From assembly GCA_963082875.1 (NCBI GenBank), contig OY720097.1, forward strand, positions 19,104,501 through 19,168,500: DNA of 64,000 bases, given 5' to 3'. The stretch comes from Corella eumyota (Eukaryota > Chordata > Ascidiacea > Phlebobranchia > Corellidae). The notes below the pieces were generated by a model, which saw nothing but the letters and a program-made list of their open reading frames with translations, was not told the origin of the DNA and searched no databases. Below, one piece after another: positions 23,901 to 36,139 of this stretch (position 1 is the stretch's first letter; each line of letters opens with the position of its first letter). Position numbers and translations under genes: made by a program.

Positions 23901-26900
23901 GTTTAAAGTTTCATTTTTGCCATTTTTAGTTATACCTTAACATGACGTCATATTTTGCAAGAAAGTCGTTGTAGGATACATAACCCTTACTATCACTCGA
24001 GTTCGACGGAGAAGGGACAACTTTAATGTGAGTCGACATAAAATTATTCCACGATGACTCAGTTATTTTAACTCCGAAATGATTCTCAAGTGAGGTTTTA
24101 AATTCGTCCTGAAAAAGTGTTAAGTTAAAAAAGCATATATTTACTCGGTTGTACAGTTTAGGAATGAAAAATGAACAACTTAAATATATTGGACACAAAA
24201 ATAAGTGGTCAGTTTTATTGTTAAAGTAAGTTGAGCATAAATCTACACACCACTTTAAGAAATCCAGTTCCATTTTGATCAAATTGCCGAAAAGCTGACA
24301 ACAACGACAAAAACTCGCGTTGAAAAATATCGAGAAGCTTCGTCTCCAATAACGACGCACTAGCACCATCTTGCGGCGTCTGTGGCGGAACTTCGTCATG
24401 AAACCTAAAAATGAAGATATAAAACAAAGAACTTTACGTAGCAAAAAAACAGACGTTTTTTTTAATAATTTGTTTTAAATGTAGTATTTGTCAACAAGTA
24501 CTTACATGTGGTTTATGTTACGAACAACTTTGTTAAGTAAACTTCGGTTTGATCTACTTTGAAGTCGTCGTAGTAAAAGCCGATAATTTACAAGTCCTTC
24601 TTTACCCCGTAATCCGTTTCTAAAATAAAAAAAATGTTATTAAATAAAACAATGCAATTTACAAATATGGGTAAAATTTTGTTGTTAATTGTTTATAAAG
24701 AAATTTTTGCGTATTGTAAATTTTTTTTTTAACGTTTATAAAACTCTTGGTTTTCTAACCTTATTAGAAAATGTTCTAAGTTTGTTGCTTTAACTGGGAT
24801 ACCCAGAACATTAAACACCTCCTTAAGATCAGGTTTTGCAATCAAGCCACTCGAGTTTTGATCTTTTAACTTTAAAGCTCGTGTCACATGGGCTTGACCT
24901 TCTTCAAGCTAAAAACATTTGCAATTTTTTAATATTTTTACTTTCAAACATTACAAAGAAAAATTCACCTTCTTAGCAACCATCTCAGCTACGTCACCGT
25001 CAAATGTTCGAGAAATAAAAACATCGACTGATGTCACAGGTCGAACTAAACCAGAAGCTGCGGAGACTGTTCGATTTTCATCTTGTATTAATGGTTGATC
25101 TCAAAAAGGGAAAAATAGGTAAAATGTTTTACATATTGTTAAGCATTAGAATTTTCTTAACAATGTCAGAAAGGATAAAAGTTAATTAAATACCGTATGG
25201 TTGTGAAGCAACTGTTGGTGGTTTTGGCGGTTTTCTAGCCAACGGAGTTTTTCTAAAACAAAAATAAGGAATTTATATAGTTTATAACCATATTTAAAAA
25301 TGAAAGTTCGTTTTTAAACTAAATTATTTTCCGATTTATTTTTTTGACAGAATACCTCGGCGTTTCCGATTTTCTCGCAGTATTTGGGACAGATTTTTCT
25401 TTTACAGGAATCCCGTTTTTATCCAAACCAAGAAGTTCAAGCAATCTGAAAGTATGAACAGCAAAGGGACTTCCGCCTAAATGACTGGATAAAGCAAAAT
25501 ATAATAATTTACTAATTGGGTAAAGTCACAATTTTTTAGCTAAAGTTGCTAAAGCTAGTTTTTATATGGTGTTATGTTAAAAGGTATGCTATAATTGGTA
25601 TACCAGATTAGTTACATTTTTTTTAGAATATTTACTTTCGAAATATTTTCGCTACAATTTCGTCATCTGCACTGATATGAAGTTTTTGTAAACATTCTCT
25701 TAATTGGCCAGGAATGACGTAAGCACCCTCGCCAAAACACATCGGTGGAAATAAATAAGTCAAGTCAAGCTCTCTGAAAAAGGAATAGCTCACCTTTATT
25801 ATTTTAAACTAGTTTTGTTTTGCAATTTTAATCTTATTTGGCAGGTTTTCATTAACAATTTTTTGACAGTTATATGGTCGCAACAGGAAAAAATATTATG
25901 CACCACAACCGATCATTTTTTTGTGTTTTTAACAACCAAGTTTATTTACCCAGCAAATGCCTTCTCCTTTAATAATTTCCAAGCTTGATCAGCGATATCT
26001 GTTTTATTTTCTCGTTTTGATTGACTTCGTGATACTGGGACCTGTATGTCAAAGTAAACGACAAACATAATAACAACAAATTAAAAAGATATTTGATAGA
26101 TAAGCGTTTAAAAGTGTTTTTATATAATTACATTTTATTAAAGTTAACACTTAAACCTTGCCTAATTTCTTTATCAAAGAATGTTACATTTCTACAAAAG
26201 TTAATTTAAGAATTTTGTACTTACTGAATTCGATGTCATAATTCGACTTGGAGCCGAATTAGGCGAAGATATCCACTGTGCTTCTTTTGCCATTCGTTTA
26301 TTATGACGCTCGTTGTTCTGATTCGGCCAAAAATAATCCAACAAATCATCTATTTTTATTGAACTTTTGCGGTCCAAGTTCAACCTTAAATATATAAAGT
26401 TAGTTTGAATTTTAATAAAGCAAAAGCCTTTTATAAATATATTTAATTTAACTAACAATTTTCAAAGACACAACATAGAAATTGATTTTATTTTCATCTT
26501 TATCCTCTTAATAAAAAGTACACTATACCTTTTTATCACGTGACTGATCTGACGTGGTGTTAAATATCCACATAGTTGCCTTATTATTCTGGAAAAGGCT
26601 TCTTTAGTTACCATGCCTTCTGAATTGGGATCGTTAGAGCGAAAAAGTTGCTTCACGAAAGGAATGTTGTTGTTTTTTAACTTTTCCTCCAAAACAAAAA
26701 TAACCTAAAAAAATTGAAATAAATAACTTATGTTTTTAATTGGAAATTTAATATAACAAAATTAATTAAACACATTTTGTAAATATGTTATAATTAGTTC
26801 AATTGCTCTTACCGGCATTATTTTTGACTTGATGGTACTTGTATAGACAACAAATCGGTTATTAATAATTAAAATATTTATTAAAGCAATCCAAAAAATA

Positions 26901-28372
26901 GGCAATAATTATTGTTACAGATATGTTTATTATAAATTGGAAAAGTTTAAGAGGCTCACATTTTTTTCCACGAACTATAACATCATACGGCATTTAAATT
27001 ATATAATGACTATTCAATTTCAATTCTAACATTTATTCACTTAATACAATTGTTTAACAAAATATCCAGACGCTTATTGGGAATTGTTTTATTGTTTAGA
27101 AACAAGAAACTTAAACCAGGCAACCTATGCTTTATTGTTGACAACAAACAGTGTTAAACATTAACGAACAAAGGGGTAATTGTTTATGAACAAACAATAA
27201 ATTTGGGATTTAAAGATTTAGTTCAAAGGCCATAAATAATACTAGCGCATGATCAACATTTAATATTTAATTTTTACATTTTTAATATTTAACATTTCAA
27301 AGCCTAGATGTAAATGAATATATCTTTTATGTATTTATTTATTCTTTATGTAGGAAGGTCTATTTTACGACTTAAACATAATGTAACATCAGTTACCACG
27401 ACCCAGTCTCGAGTTGCTTTTGGCAGTTTAGGCTATTATAGATTGTAATTGGCCGATAATTAAGCTGCTGATTAAGTGCTGGCTCGGCAGAAGTTCGTAC
27501 TGTTTAAAGCGTCTTCCTGAAGTGCGCTACAGCATAAAAGTAGTGAAAATCGAACCCAAGATGTAGTAAAACCAAGTGTACCAACCATTACAGCACGCTG
27601 CCGGTATAATAAAAATATCCTAAGCCTTAATTAATCATACGCAATAACATTTTACTTACCTCATCTGTGCTGATACGTTGGCCGTCTTGTGACGTCACAC
27701 ATCTTGGTGTGCCCAGATTATTCCGAGGACATTCCGGATCTAAAACTGTCGTTCCGGCCACACTTTGAGCTCTCGGTCGTTCATTATTTGGTTGCATAAA
27801 CAAAGATTTTGTTGACCAATTTACCGATTGTGCTCCATCATTTGAGCGCCTGTTATTTATACAAAATTTTATTACTAACGTAGTGGGCATTGTAGCTAAC
27901 GTATAGCGTGGCAATTGTTCATTTTAAAGTATGAAAATTTTGAATGCAATTTTAATTTATTTTAACTTTTGGGCAAACTAACCTTAGTACACAATTCTAA
28001 TTTGCTGTACACGTTAGTAAGATTTACTTAATTAAAAATTGGTACTAAAGTCGTTTTAACAAAGACAAAAGTAGCCATTGATTTACATTGAAATTTGCAA
28101 AGCTTATTTTCTATTTTAAAGTTTTTTCAATAGCATGTTGTTTTAAAATACTTAACTTCAGACCCAAAACAAATTACATCGTTCAAGTTTACCGCTTAGA
28201 CAAAATATCTCATGTTTAACTTCATATATAACAACTTGAATACTTAATTGTTATGTTCTTTTATGTATAAAGTACACTTGTATTCTACTTACCCACTGAT
28301 AGACAGAGAATCACGGCTGCCAAGGCGAGACAATGGATGAGAGATGGCAGGAAATTTTTGCCCTGGTCCCAT
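20984..28372 (-). CDS. EFCAB6: EFCAB6 (DJBP)-like multi-EF-hand protein, 21 exons
   Basis: Exons: 28372-28293, 27849-27660, 26704-26529, 26384-26225, 26041-25950, 25773-25636, 25445-25356, 25252-25194, 25099-24969, 24908-24760, 24619-24506, 24404-24251, 24108-23936, 23802-23680, 23371-23222, 22703-22567, 22379-22237, 22148-21947, 21779-21594, 21420-21310, 21237-20984; 3,012 bp, 1,003 residues, every phase consistent. Paired EF-hand-like modules repeat along the protein. The best calcium loop is DQNGTGFLKVDE at residues 502-513; most others have lost acidic ligands, for example DPNSEG at 115-120. The C-terminus (FRKILGYYGVNFSD... YENFLQAI) matches the end of vertebrate EFCAB6. Human EFCAB6 is about 1,500 residues, so this form has fewer modules. 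EFCAB6 is testis-enriched, was found as a DJ-1 and androgen-receptor partner, and is associated with axonemes; a ciliary or sperm role is likely but inferred. Confidence 0.85.
27340..27607 (-). mobile_element. tRNA-derived SINE (family A), near full length
   Basis: This is a minus-strand copy with its 3' module at the left ('aacatcagttaccacgacccagtctcgag') and its tRNA-like head at the right end. It lies in intron 2 of the EFCAB6-like gene, in sense orientation. The 3' tail runs into an AT-rich stretch. Confidence 0.85.
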
Positions 28373-29716
28373 GGTAAATAAACTTATTAAATTGGTTCAT
28401 TAATATTTACAAATTCATCTAAGTTCTATTTACAAACCCTTAATATTTAAACCAAAATGAACAATTTGAAAGAAATATTAGATCTGTTTTTATTTGAGTT
28501 TGGCATTACTAAATGTTTGCAATTTTTTGCAAATCTTTTTTGAATTATTTTCAAATAAAAATTTCCTTATTTAGATTTATTGTGACTTATTTTACCATAC
28601 TATATCTAATAACTGTTAATCTGTTATGTAAACAAAAGTCACACTTTTCTTAATACTTTTATTTTTTATTAGATTAATCTTACTAAACTAATCGTGATGT
28701 ATCGTGGTTACGGTACCTACTCGCAAGAATTCAGCTTAATCGCTTTCAAGGGCTAATTACCGTCGCTCATCTCATTATAACATTATGTAAGGTCATTAAG
28801 TACAACGCAAGCCTACAAAGCCTCTGTGAAACAATGAGAAGTCGCGCTTTAAATCGATTTCGAAATAATTACAACTCCGTAAGCTGGCTGGCCTAGCATT
28901 CGGTTGCGTTTAAGTGTTGACTTACTTTTTAGGCTAATTAACAATGGAAGGCTGAATTTACAAAAAAAATCTAAGAAAACTCGACAACACTTGATCTCTA
29001 TTTACCATTTAGAATACTGTTTATTTTAGAGAGTATATAAGCCTATATTTGTACGTTATTGATTGGTCTTTTAAAAATCGAGAATTTAACTATGAAAAAA
29101 AAATTAAAACACAAATAGAAATAATAAATTCGCAAATAATTAACCCGACAAAATATTACTAAATATTATTTTTAAATTTTTTCTTCGGTATTCTTACCCT
29201 TTTTAACAACAACATATTGTTATCTTTACACATTGTTTTTAACACAGTTGATTTATTTTACACATCTGTGTAACAGAACAATACGATATGAAATTTAAGA
29301 CCGCGCATCGTGTTATTGTAAGAATTTTTAATGAGATTGTTTCCAGGCAACTATTAAATTAACACAGCATGCTTTCTAAAGAAATTATTAGGTCTATTTT
29401 GGATATTTTTGTAGTTTTATTAATATCTGACGACTTATTACATTTTACTTCAAAAGATGTCGTGGCTGTGTTTTATACATTTTTTTTATTAGAAAAAATT
29501 ACAATAACGATTTAAATTTAAAATGTCTATAATTGAGAACAATTTTTTTAATATCAATTTCACGCACAAACTTTAACCTTGTCTAAAAATTGCGCCAAAA
29601 TCTCAAGTTGTCAGACATTTCTACGTCATTACAAAAAACTATGACGTCATAACTAGGTTCACAAAACCTTTTTTTAGAAAGTTGCAAAAAAATTTTACAA
29701 AGAAATACAAATTCTG
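28373..29716. other. Intergenic: EFCAB6-like promoter side and 7TM gene 3' flank
   Basis: No gene is seen. A stretch at about 28690-28940 is less AT-rich and more complex than its surroundings and could hold the EFCAB6-like promoter. A minus-strand AATAAA at 29485-29490 lies 227 bp past the 7TM stop and is a likely poly(A) signal. A CRE (TGACGTCA) lies at 29642-29649. Confidence 0.5.
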
Positions 29717-31692
29717 TTAAACTCGACCGTCGGAAACTTCCCGTCCACTGGGCGACGCTTTTGTTATAGTAATATTCGGTGTTGAACAGGAGATGGTTGT
29801 ACAATTTGTTGAAACCGAAGAATTCTTAAAATGTCCGCATTTTCGGTTGCCTGAGTCGGGTAATTTTCTTCGACCGAATGTAATAGTGTTAAGAAAAACG
29901 GCCCAAATACTGAAAAAAAGAATATTTGTATATAAACCTATATGTTACATTCCCTAGTTAATATATATTGTTTAAAGTCCTATTTTAAAGTCATCTCTAT
30001 ATTTTTATTAGTTTTACGGTTTATCGATATATATATAATTAAATACTCTTAACCTAAATATATACACCCTTATCCTAACTTTATAACCGCTATATATCTC
30101 TTAACTTTTACGGTCTTAAATTTTTTGGCGGTTCGCAAACTAAAATTTATTCTAAAAATTATCTAAATTTGAGAAATAGAATAAACTTACGCTGGAAAGT
30201 TGTTAAAACACGAAATCATACAAATCAAGTTGATGGTCGTGTTAATTTTCGGATACATCTGCAGATTTATTTCAGGTGTTTTGCCTACAAATAACACCAA
30301 TATAGTAGAACCACACAGATCTGTAAAAACACCAACACATGCCAGAATGCCACATCGCTTTATAAGGGTACCTAGACTAAAAAAGTTAACATTTTATTAA
30401 CCCTAGTTTGTAAAATTTCAGATTCATTTTTTTCGAGTTTTACTTACTCGTTGCTTTCGGCGTTTGCTGCAGCTTTGTTTAGTTTGGAATGAATGCTTAA
30501 AGTTGCCCAGAATAAAACCAAATACATTGTTTGTGTTAATAACGTTGCACCCATTATAATAAAAGGAAAAAACCTGGCGGCCGAAGCTACAAACACAAAA
30601 TCACACTAAAAAGTTAAAATTGAAAACTTTTATGACTAAACATAAAAAAGTGTAATTGGGGATATAAAATTTTTAAATTTTGGATTTTTATAGTTGAAAA
30701 CAGTAACCATTTTTTAAAACTTTTTTTAGCTGTGTTAAAAAGAATTTTAATTCGCACTTTAATTTTTATATAGAACATTTACCTGCATGATAACAGGCGT
30801 TGTTCCTAAACGAAGCTCTTACTTTTGTATCACCAACCCATACACTTAATATTTGCATTACAAACGAAACTATTGTGACTAGAAGTGAGAATTTGCTTAA
30901 AAAGGGCAGCCATTTGGGTAAAGCAGACTGAAAAATAATAAACAATTTCGTATTATTGAGTTATGCTTAGTCTATTGCGTTTTTAAGTTGTTGATTATTA
31001 TTTGTAAATGTTAATTAAAATAAACGTCTTGATAAATGTATGACCGCCTTTAGCGTTAACAAAAAAACACCTTTTATTAGCAAGTTAAGAACACTCAGTA
31101 TTTGAAAAAAACTTACGCGTAGCACAGGTGCAGAATGAAGTAAATACTGCCGAGCCCACAGATAAATATACACTGAAGTAATTCCAATACTGTAGGTGGT
31201 AGGTCCCATTATTCTGAGGCAAATCGTACAAACGTAATCCGTATAATAAATTGGTAAGCAAAGTCGTGCCAAAAATATACCAGAGTCCAATAAAATGCAA
31301 ATGTTAGAAATTAAGAAGCACTAAAATAGAAATGTTTTAGTTATGTTGTACATAATTTGGCCTGAAAGTTTTATCAAACAAGTTTAAAATGTATTTTCCA
31401 GGAAGCTATTTACAAAAAAACATATGGTAAGTCACGTCATTAATTCACAAATACTAACTTTTTTGAGAGGTGAAAGTTGCTTGAGAAATTCAAATATCGT
31501 CCCTTTTCCACGTTTTTTCGATTTTAAATAAGAATTCCAAGCCATTCGAGTAATGCAAATTAAGATTGTGAGTTGGAATAAAAACATAACACCCACTATT
31601 ACTATATGGGTTATAGGACCCTGTAAAACCGCGCCTGTTTGATTGGTACTTGCATTTTGTTGATCATACTTAACAGTTGTGTTGAAATCCAT
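29717..31692 (-). CDS. Orphan seven-transmembrane (GPCR-like) protein, 6 exons
   Basis: Exons: 31692-31459, 31320-31117, 30927-30783, 30586-30448, 30376-30191, 29909-29717; 1,101 bp, 366 residues. The short N-terminus carries three N-glycosylation sequons (NTT, NAS, NQT), pointing to an extracellular start. Seven hydrophobic segments follow: about 29-52 (VIVGVMFLFQLTILICI), 79-104, 108-133, then FSLLVTIVSFVMQILSVWV, FFPFIIMGATLLTQTMYLVL, GILACVGVFTDLCGSTILVL, and one spanning the last splice site. The cytoplasmic tail is Ser/Thr-rich. I see neither a DRY motif after segment 3 (it reads YLWARQ) nor NPxxY in segment 7, so it is not a classical rhodopsin-class receptor. I do not recognise the family. 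It could be a tunicate-specific receptor or a divergent member of a known one; a signalling role is only suggested by topology. Confidence 0.75.
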
Positions 31693-33188
31693 TGGTTTGT
31701 TGACTTTTCTACAATGGCCTAGTATTCTAAAGGTGTACTATACATACATATGCGCTTTATATACACCTCAGATTTATTAATAAATTATGGATGTTAATTA
31801 GATTGAACTAAAACGGAATAGATATTAAGGGATAGATTAAAAATTAAAAGCAAGATTTGCGTTGTTGAACAAGCTAATTAAAGCAGATTAAAAATGCCCA
31901 AGTGACCTTTCCAATCCTACTGTGGGAATTTAGATTTAATCAATTATTCATGCATAAAATACATTTAAACTAGTAAAAAATATTTAGCTAAAATGTCAAT
32001 TATTTTGACATTCATAAATTTATCATTTTTGAGCCTAAACTTTATTTCAATTTTTTTAAACGTAAATTACAAAATGTTTCATTACCAAGAGTTTATTTGA
32101 TAAAAAACAAGACTGAAAGAATTTGAGTAAGATCAAAATATCATCCAAGATTTCCATATTAAAAACAAAAAAATGATTCTATTTTGGTGAACTTTTTCGT
32201 GAAACTAAAAAAAAATTAAGTATTCGCCTTCTACTATAAGCAACAAGCATGCATTTTATATTGTTATAAATCTGTAATATCCCACCAATATTACATATGC
32301 CCTTACATTACATCTTACTTATAGTTAGGCGAATACTTAAGTGTAGCATAAAAGCAAAGATGTTATAACGCATATACGATCAAACTGCTACTATTTAATC
32401 GTAGGTAGGAAATTTATGAAGCAAATATTCATAATAATAATAATAACACGCAACTATACCCCAAACCCATTAGAAGACATCAAAATTTACAAAAACCGAA
32501 AATGAACAGCAGATTTCACCATAAAAATTTAAACGCTGAAGTAACCAATTTTTTAAAATGAACCAATATTATTGTTACAATCAACCAGGTTAATAAGTTG
32601 TCGATATTTTTAGCCAAATATCAAAAATAAACCTTATGGCAAAATAGCAATATTGTTTATAAGCATTTAGGTTCAAATTACACCCAACTTCACGAATTAT
32701 TTGCAACAGTATCTTTTAACAATTTCGACACTTTTCAATGCCTTATTAAGTAATAAAATTTTTAACTTTTCAGTTAAAATTTTTCCGAAAAAAAATTGAA
32801 TCAAAAATTGTACCCATTTTGGATAGAAAAATGCAAGTAAATGGCTATATAACAATAGCCTTTTATAATGGTGTGCCTATACTTACATTAACATGACTCG
32901 TTTACTAGTAAAATAAGGTAACAGAATTCTTAAAACACCAAGTTGGCCTTAATAGAAAATAAAAGAAAAAATTCAAAAAATGAGCCCTTTTTATATGTTT
33001 GCTGTGTGTTTAAATACCCATTGCTGTATCACAGATATTGTGATATTAATAAACAAGCAAAATCGATGCTTTATGCAATAATCGCGTGTTTTTGTTGTTA
33101 TTGTTTGCGAGAAACACTGCGAAAGATTGTCCGAGAAAAAAAAATAAAAAAATCGAGAGTTGTCGTGACGACCGGGTCACGTGACTGT
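31693..33188. other. Intergenic: 7TM gene upstream region and DDX6 3' flank
   Basis: AT-rich, with no coding feature seen on either strand. It contains a 125-bp MITE at 32216-32340. Confidence 0.6.
32216..32340. mobile_element. MITE, 125 bp, with terminal inverted repeats
   Basis: It begins TTAAGTATTCGCCT and ends with the reverse complement. The perfect part is 14 bp, and homology continues to about 24 bp with a small gap ('actataag'). Both ends are TTAA, which suggests TTAA- or TA-targeted insertion. It has no coding capacity, so it is a non-autonomous DNA transposon. The parent family is unknown. Confidence 0.75.
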
Positions 33189-36103
33189 CTAAAGTTCGTC
33201 GTCTTTTGCGTCTTCTTTCTTGGGCTCAAGAGAATATTCGGCCACATAGAGAGATTTGTCAATAACCTTAACAAATATTTAAAAAATATGAAAATTGATA
33301 GTGTGTAAAAATATAAGTTTAACTATTGGCTTTGAAATAACATAATTACTTGGCTCACTTACTCAATTACATATTAAATTTCTTACAAAAACATCAATTC
33401 TTTGTAAAAAATAAGGAACTGAAAAAAATAAACACTGGATTGGATATTGTTTTATAATTTACCAACAATGGTAAAACAAAGAGTTAAACTAAATATAACT
33501 TTCTTTTATGTTAATGTTAATACATTGAAGCAGCTATAAAAACATAACAAAAAATCAATACCAATTCGATAAAAGGAATAATGGATTTAAACTTTACAAT
33601 TTTAAATAATTCTTGTTAAAGCTTTTTCAAACTGGTACTATGGTGTAGTGGTTAAAACAGTTGGCTTTACTACATAAGGTCCGAGACTTGATTCCTACTG
33701 CTCTCATGCTTACTGTCCTCGAGTATGGCCCTATAAATGGTATAAACTGCTGCTGAGCCAACAACAAATCAGCAGATGAATTAACGGGCAATTCTAACCA
33801 ACTATACCCCAAACTGCAAAAGGCAACTCGAGACTGGGTCGGGGTAACTGATGTTACTCTATGTTTAGGTCATGAAGTTAACCTTCCCAGATCAAAAATA
33901 AAGAAATTTAAAAAAATGGATAAAAACTTACTGGTGGGATGGCCTTGATGTCGGTTTTAAGTTCTTCTTCGATGCGAGCCAAGTTAAAACGATCTTCGTA
34001 AGTTATCAGGTTGATTGCAAGTCCAAGATGACCATATCGTCCTAAATATTACAAAATAACATTAAAATTACTAGTTGGTTGCCTTCCTAACAGGTTTTTG
34101 GGGGTTAGATATTTAAATTGGACATACATACACTTAGTCCACTATGTTACACTATATATATAGATTATTAAAAATAAACAACATTAGATTAATTAAAAAT
34201 TTTTAAAATTACCAAGGTTTTTCGAAAAGTAGATCGAAAATTTAAAATATATACCATAAGTAACATGACACATGTATTTAAACGTTTTTTAAATTGCAAT
34301 TTATTAAGTTATAAAAAAAAAAATCATAATGACATATGTAAAATATTATTGAGTTTTTTATAGCAATTATGTAATTTTCAGGACAGAAGCTATTAAGTGA
34401 GTTATTAATCGGAACAAAACATTTTTACAAGTTTTTTGATAAATCAAAAATTTTTAAAAATATAAGGATTCTAAAAATTAGGTTAATTTAAACTATTTAT
34501 AATATTTTATGAATATTAAGTAAAAATTTTATTTTCCCCCCTAAAAAAATTTGTAAATATTTTACCAGATCTTCCAATTCTGTGCAGATAAGTTTCTGGC
34601 ATTTTTGGAAAATCGAAATTGATGACAACATTAACAGCTTGTATGTCAATTCCACGAGTAAATAAATCGCTGCACACCAAGTTTCGGCACATTCCTTCAC
34701 GAAAATCATGGAACACTCTGTTTCTGTATTCCTATAAATAAAAAAATTACCAGATTTGCAAACTGAATTTAGTTCCAAACATTGTTTTTTTATTTTAGTC
34801 CCTTTTTTGTCTTTTAACAATTAAATTTAAGATGAAGTGGTTTCTTAAAAAAACTTATATATAATATATGCAAATATACAAATATAAGGTTAACGTTTAA
34901 TATAGGCTACTGATTTGGGGGTCTTGGGTTTGCTTACCATTATTGGTATAGTAAAGTATATTAGAAACACACCCTGGCAATAATTTTGTCAAGTTTAAAT
35001 AACAGAAGAAAAAAGCTTATACATATAAATAAATAATGATGTTTATGATTTTCCAATACCTAATTGTTTAAATAAACACATGTAAGTTAGGTAGTTACAT
35101 AATTTAAAAAAAGACGAAGACGTTATCCTAAAAATAAATTTTACAATTTTTTATGTACCACAAACATGATATAAAGTAAGTAATAAGTTGTTACCTGTTT
35201 CATTCTAGCGTGAATGTAGAAGCATGAGTAGCCAAGCTCGGTAATTTTCTTCGCAAGAAGTTCAACTCGATGAGTCGAGTTACAAAAAATTATCGACTGA
35301 TTTATTTGGAGCTGAAAATTGAGTTTTTGAGGAAAGTGTAATTTTAATAATTGTATATAAATAAATAAATTTTTTTTTAATAAATTTCAAAAAAATTGCA
35401 TATTTTAAATATTTTAGATTAAATATAGCGAAATATGCAAAAAAATACACCATTTTCAAGTTAAAAAATATAATTAACAAATACACAAAACTCAAGTATT
35501 ACCTTGGAAAAAAGAGTGTTTAAACAGTGAACCTTTTTCTTTTCAGCCACGAAAGCGTAATATTGAGTAACCCCCTTTAAGGTTAACTCATCCATGAGAT
35601 TAATCTCGTAAGGTTTTTTCATGTGCCTCATCTGGAAAAACCAAAATAATATTAAACGAATTAGTGCCAAGTGCAACAAAATTTAATTTCTTTATAAATA
35701 AAATATTTACAAATATATATAACAAAGTTTTTTTTTAATTTTATAAAAAATAAATTAAAAAATTTTTTTTATGTTACATAGTCTGTAAAAATATTAAAAT
35801 CTACCAAGTATGTTATGATATATATACCCATAAATTTAAATAAAGTAAATTTCTTAAAAAAGACATTTATTATAAAAAGTCTTTTTGATAATTAGGCAAA
35901 CATTTTTTAAATTGCCAAATAATTGTAATGTTTGGTGTTTTTTAACTTTGTTTTTTTATTTTGTGGTTAAAATATTTAAAAATAAACATAGAGATAAAAA
36001 ACATGCCTGATAGCCTACATTAATTAAAAAATGTTCTTTGAATTTCATCTTACATCAATATACCAATTAACAATGGTGTTCATTTCATCTCTGCCAATGA
36101 CAA

Positions 36104-36139
<36 letters not shown>

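Noticed and set aside
33189-33203. DDX6 C-terminus KDDEL resembling an ER-retention signal
   Set aside because: DDX6 is cytoplasmic and has no signal peptide; the acidic end is coincidental.
32943-33308. Plus-strand open frame of 121 codons
   Set aside because: It overlaps the last DDX6 exon on the opposite strand, is lysine- and cysteine-rich without any recognisable domain, and has no splice or promoter support.
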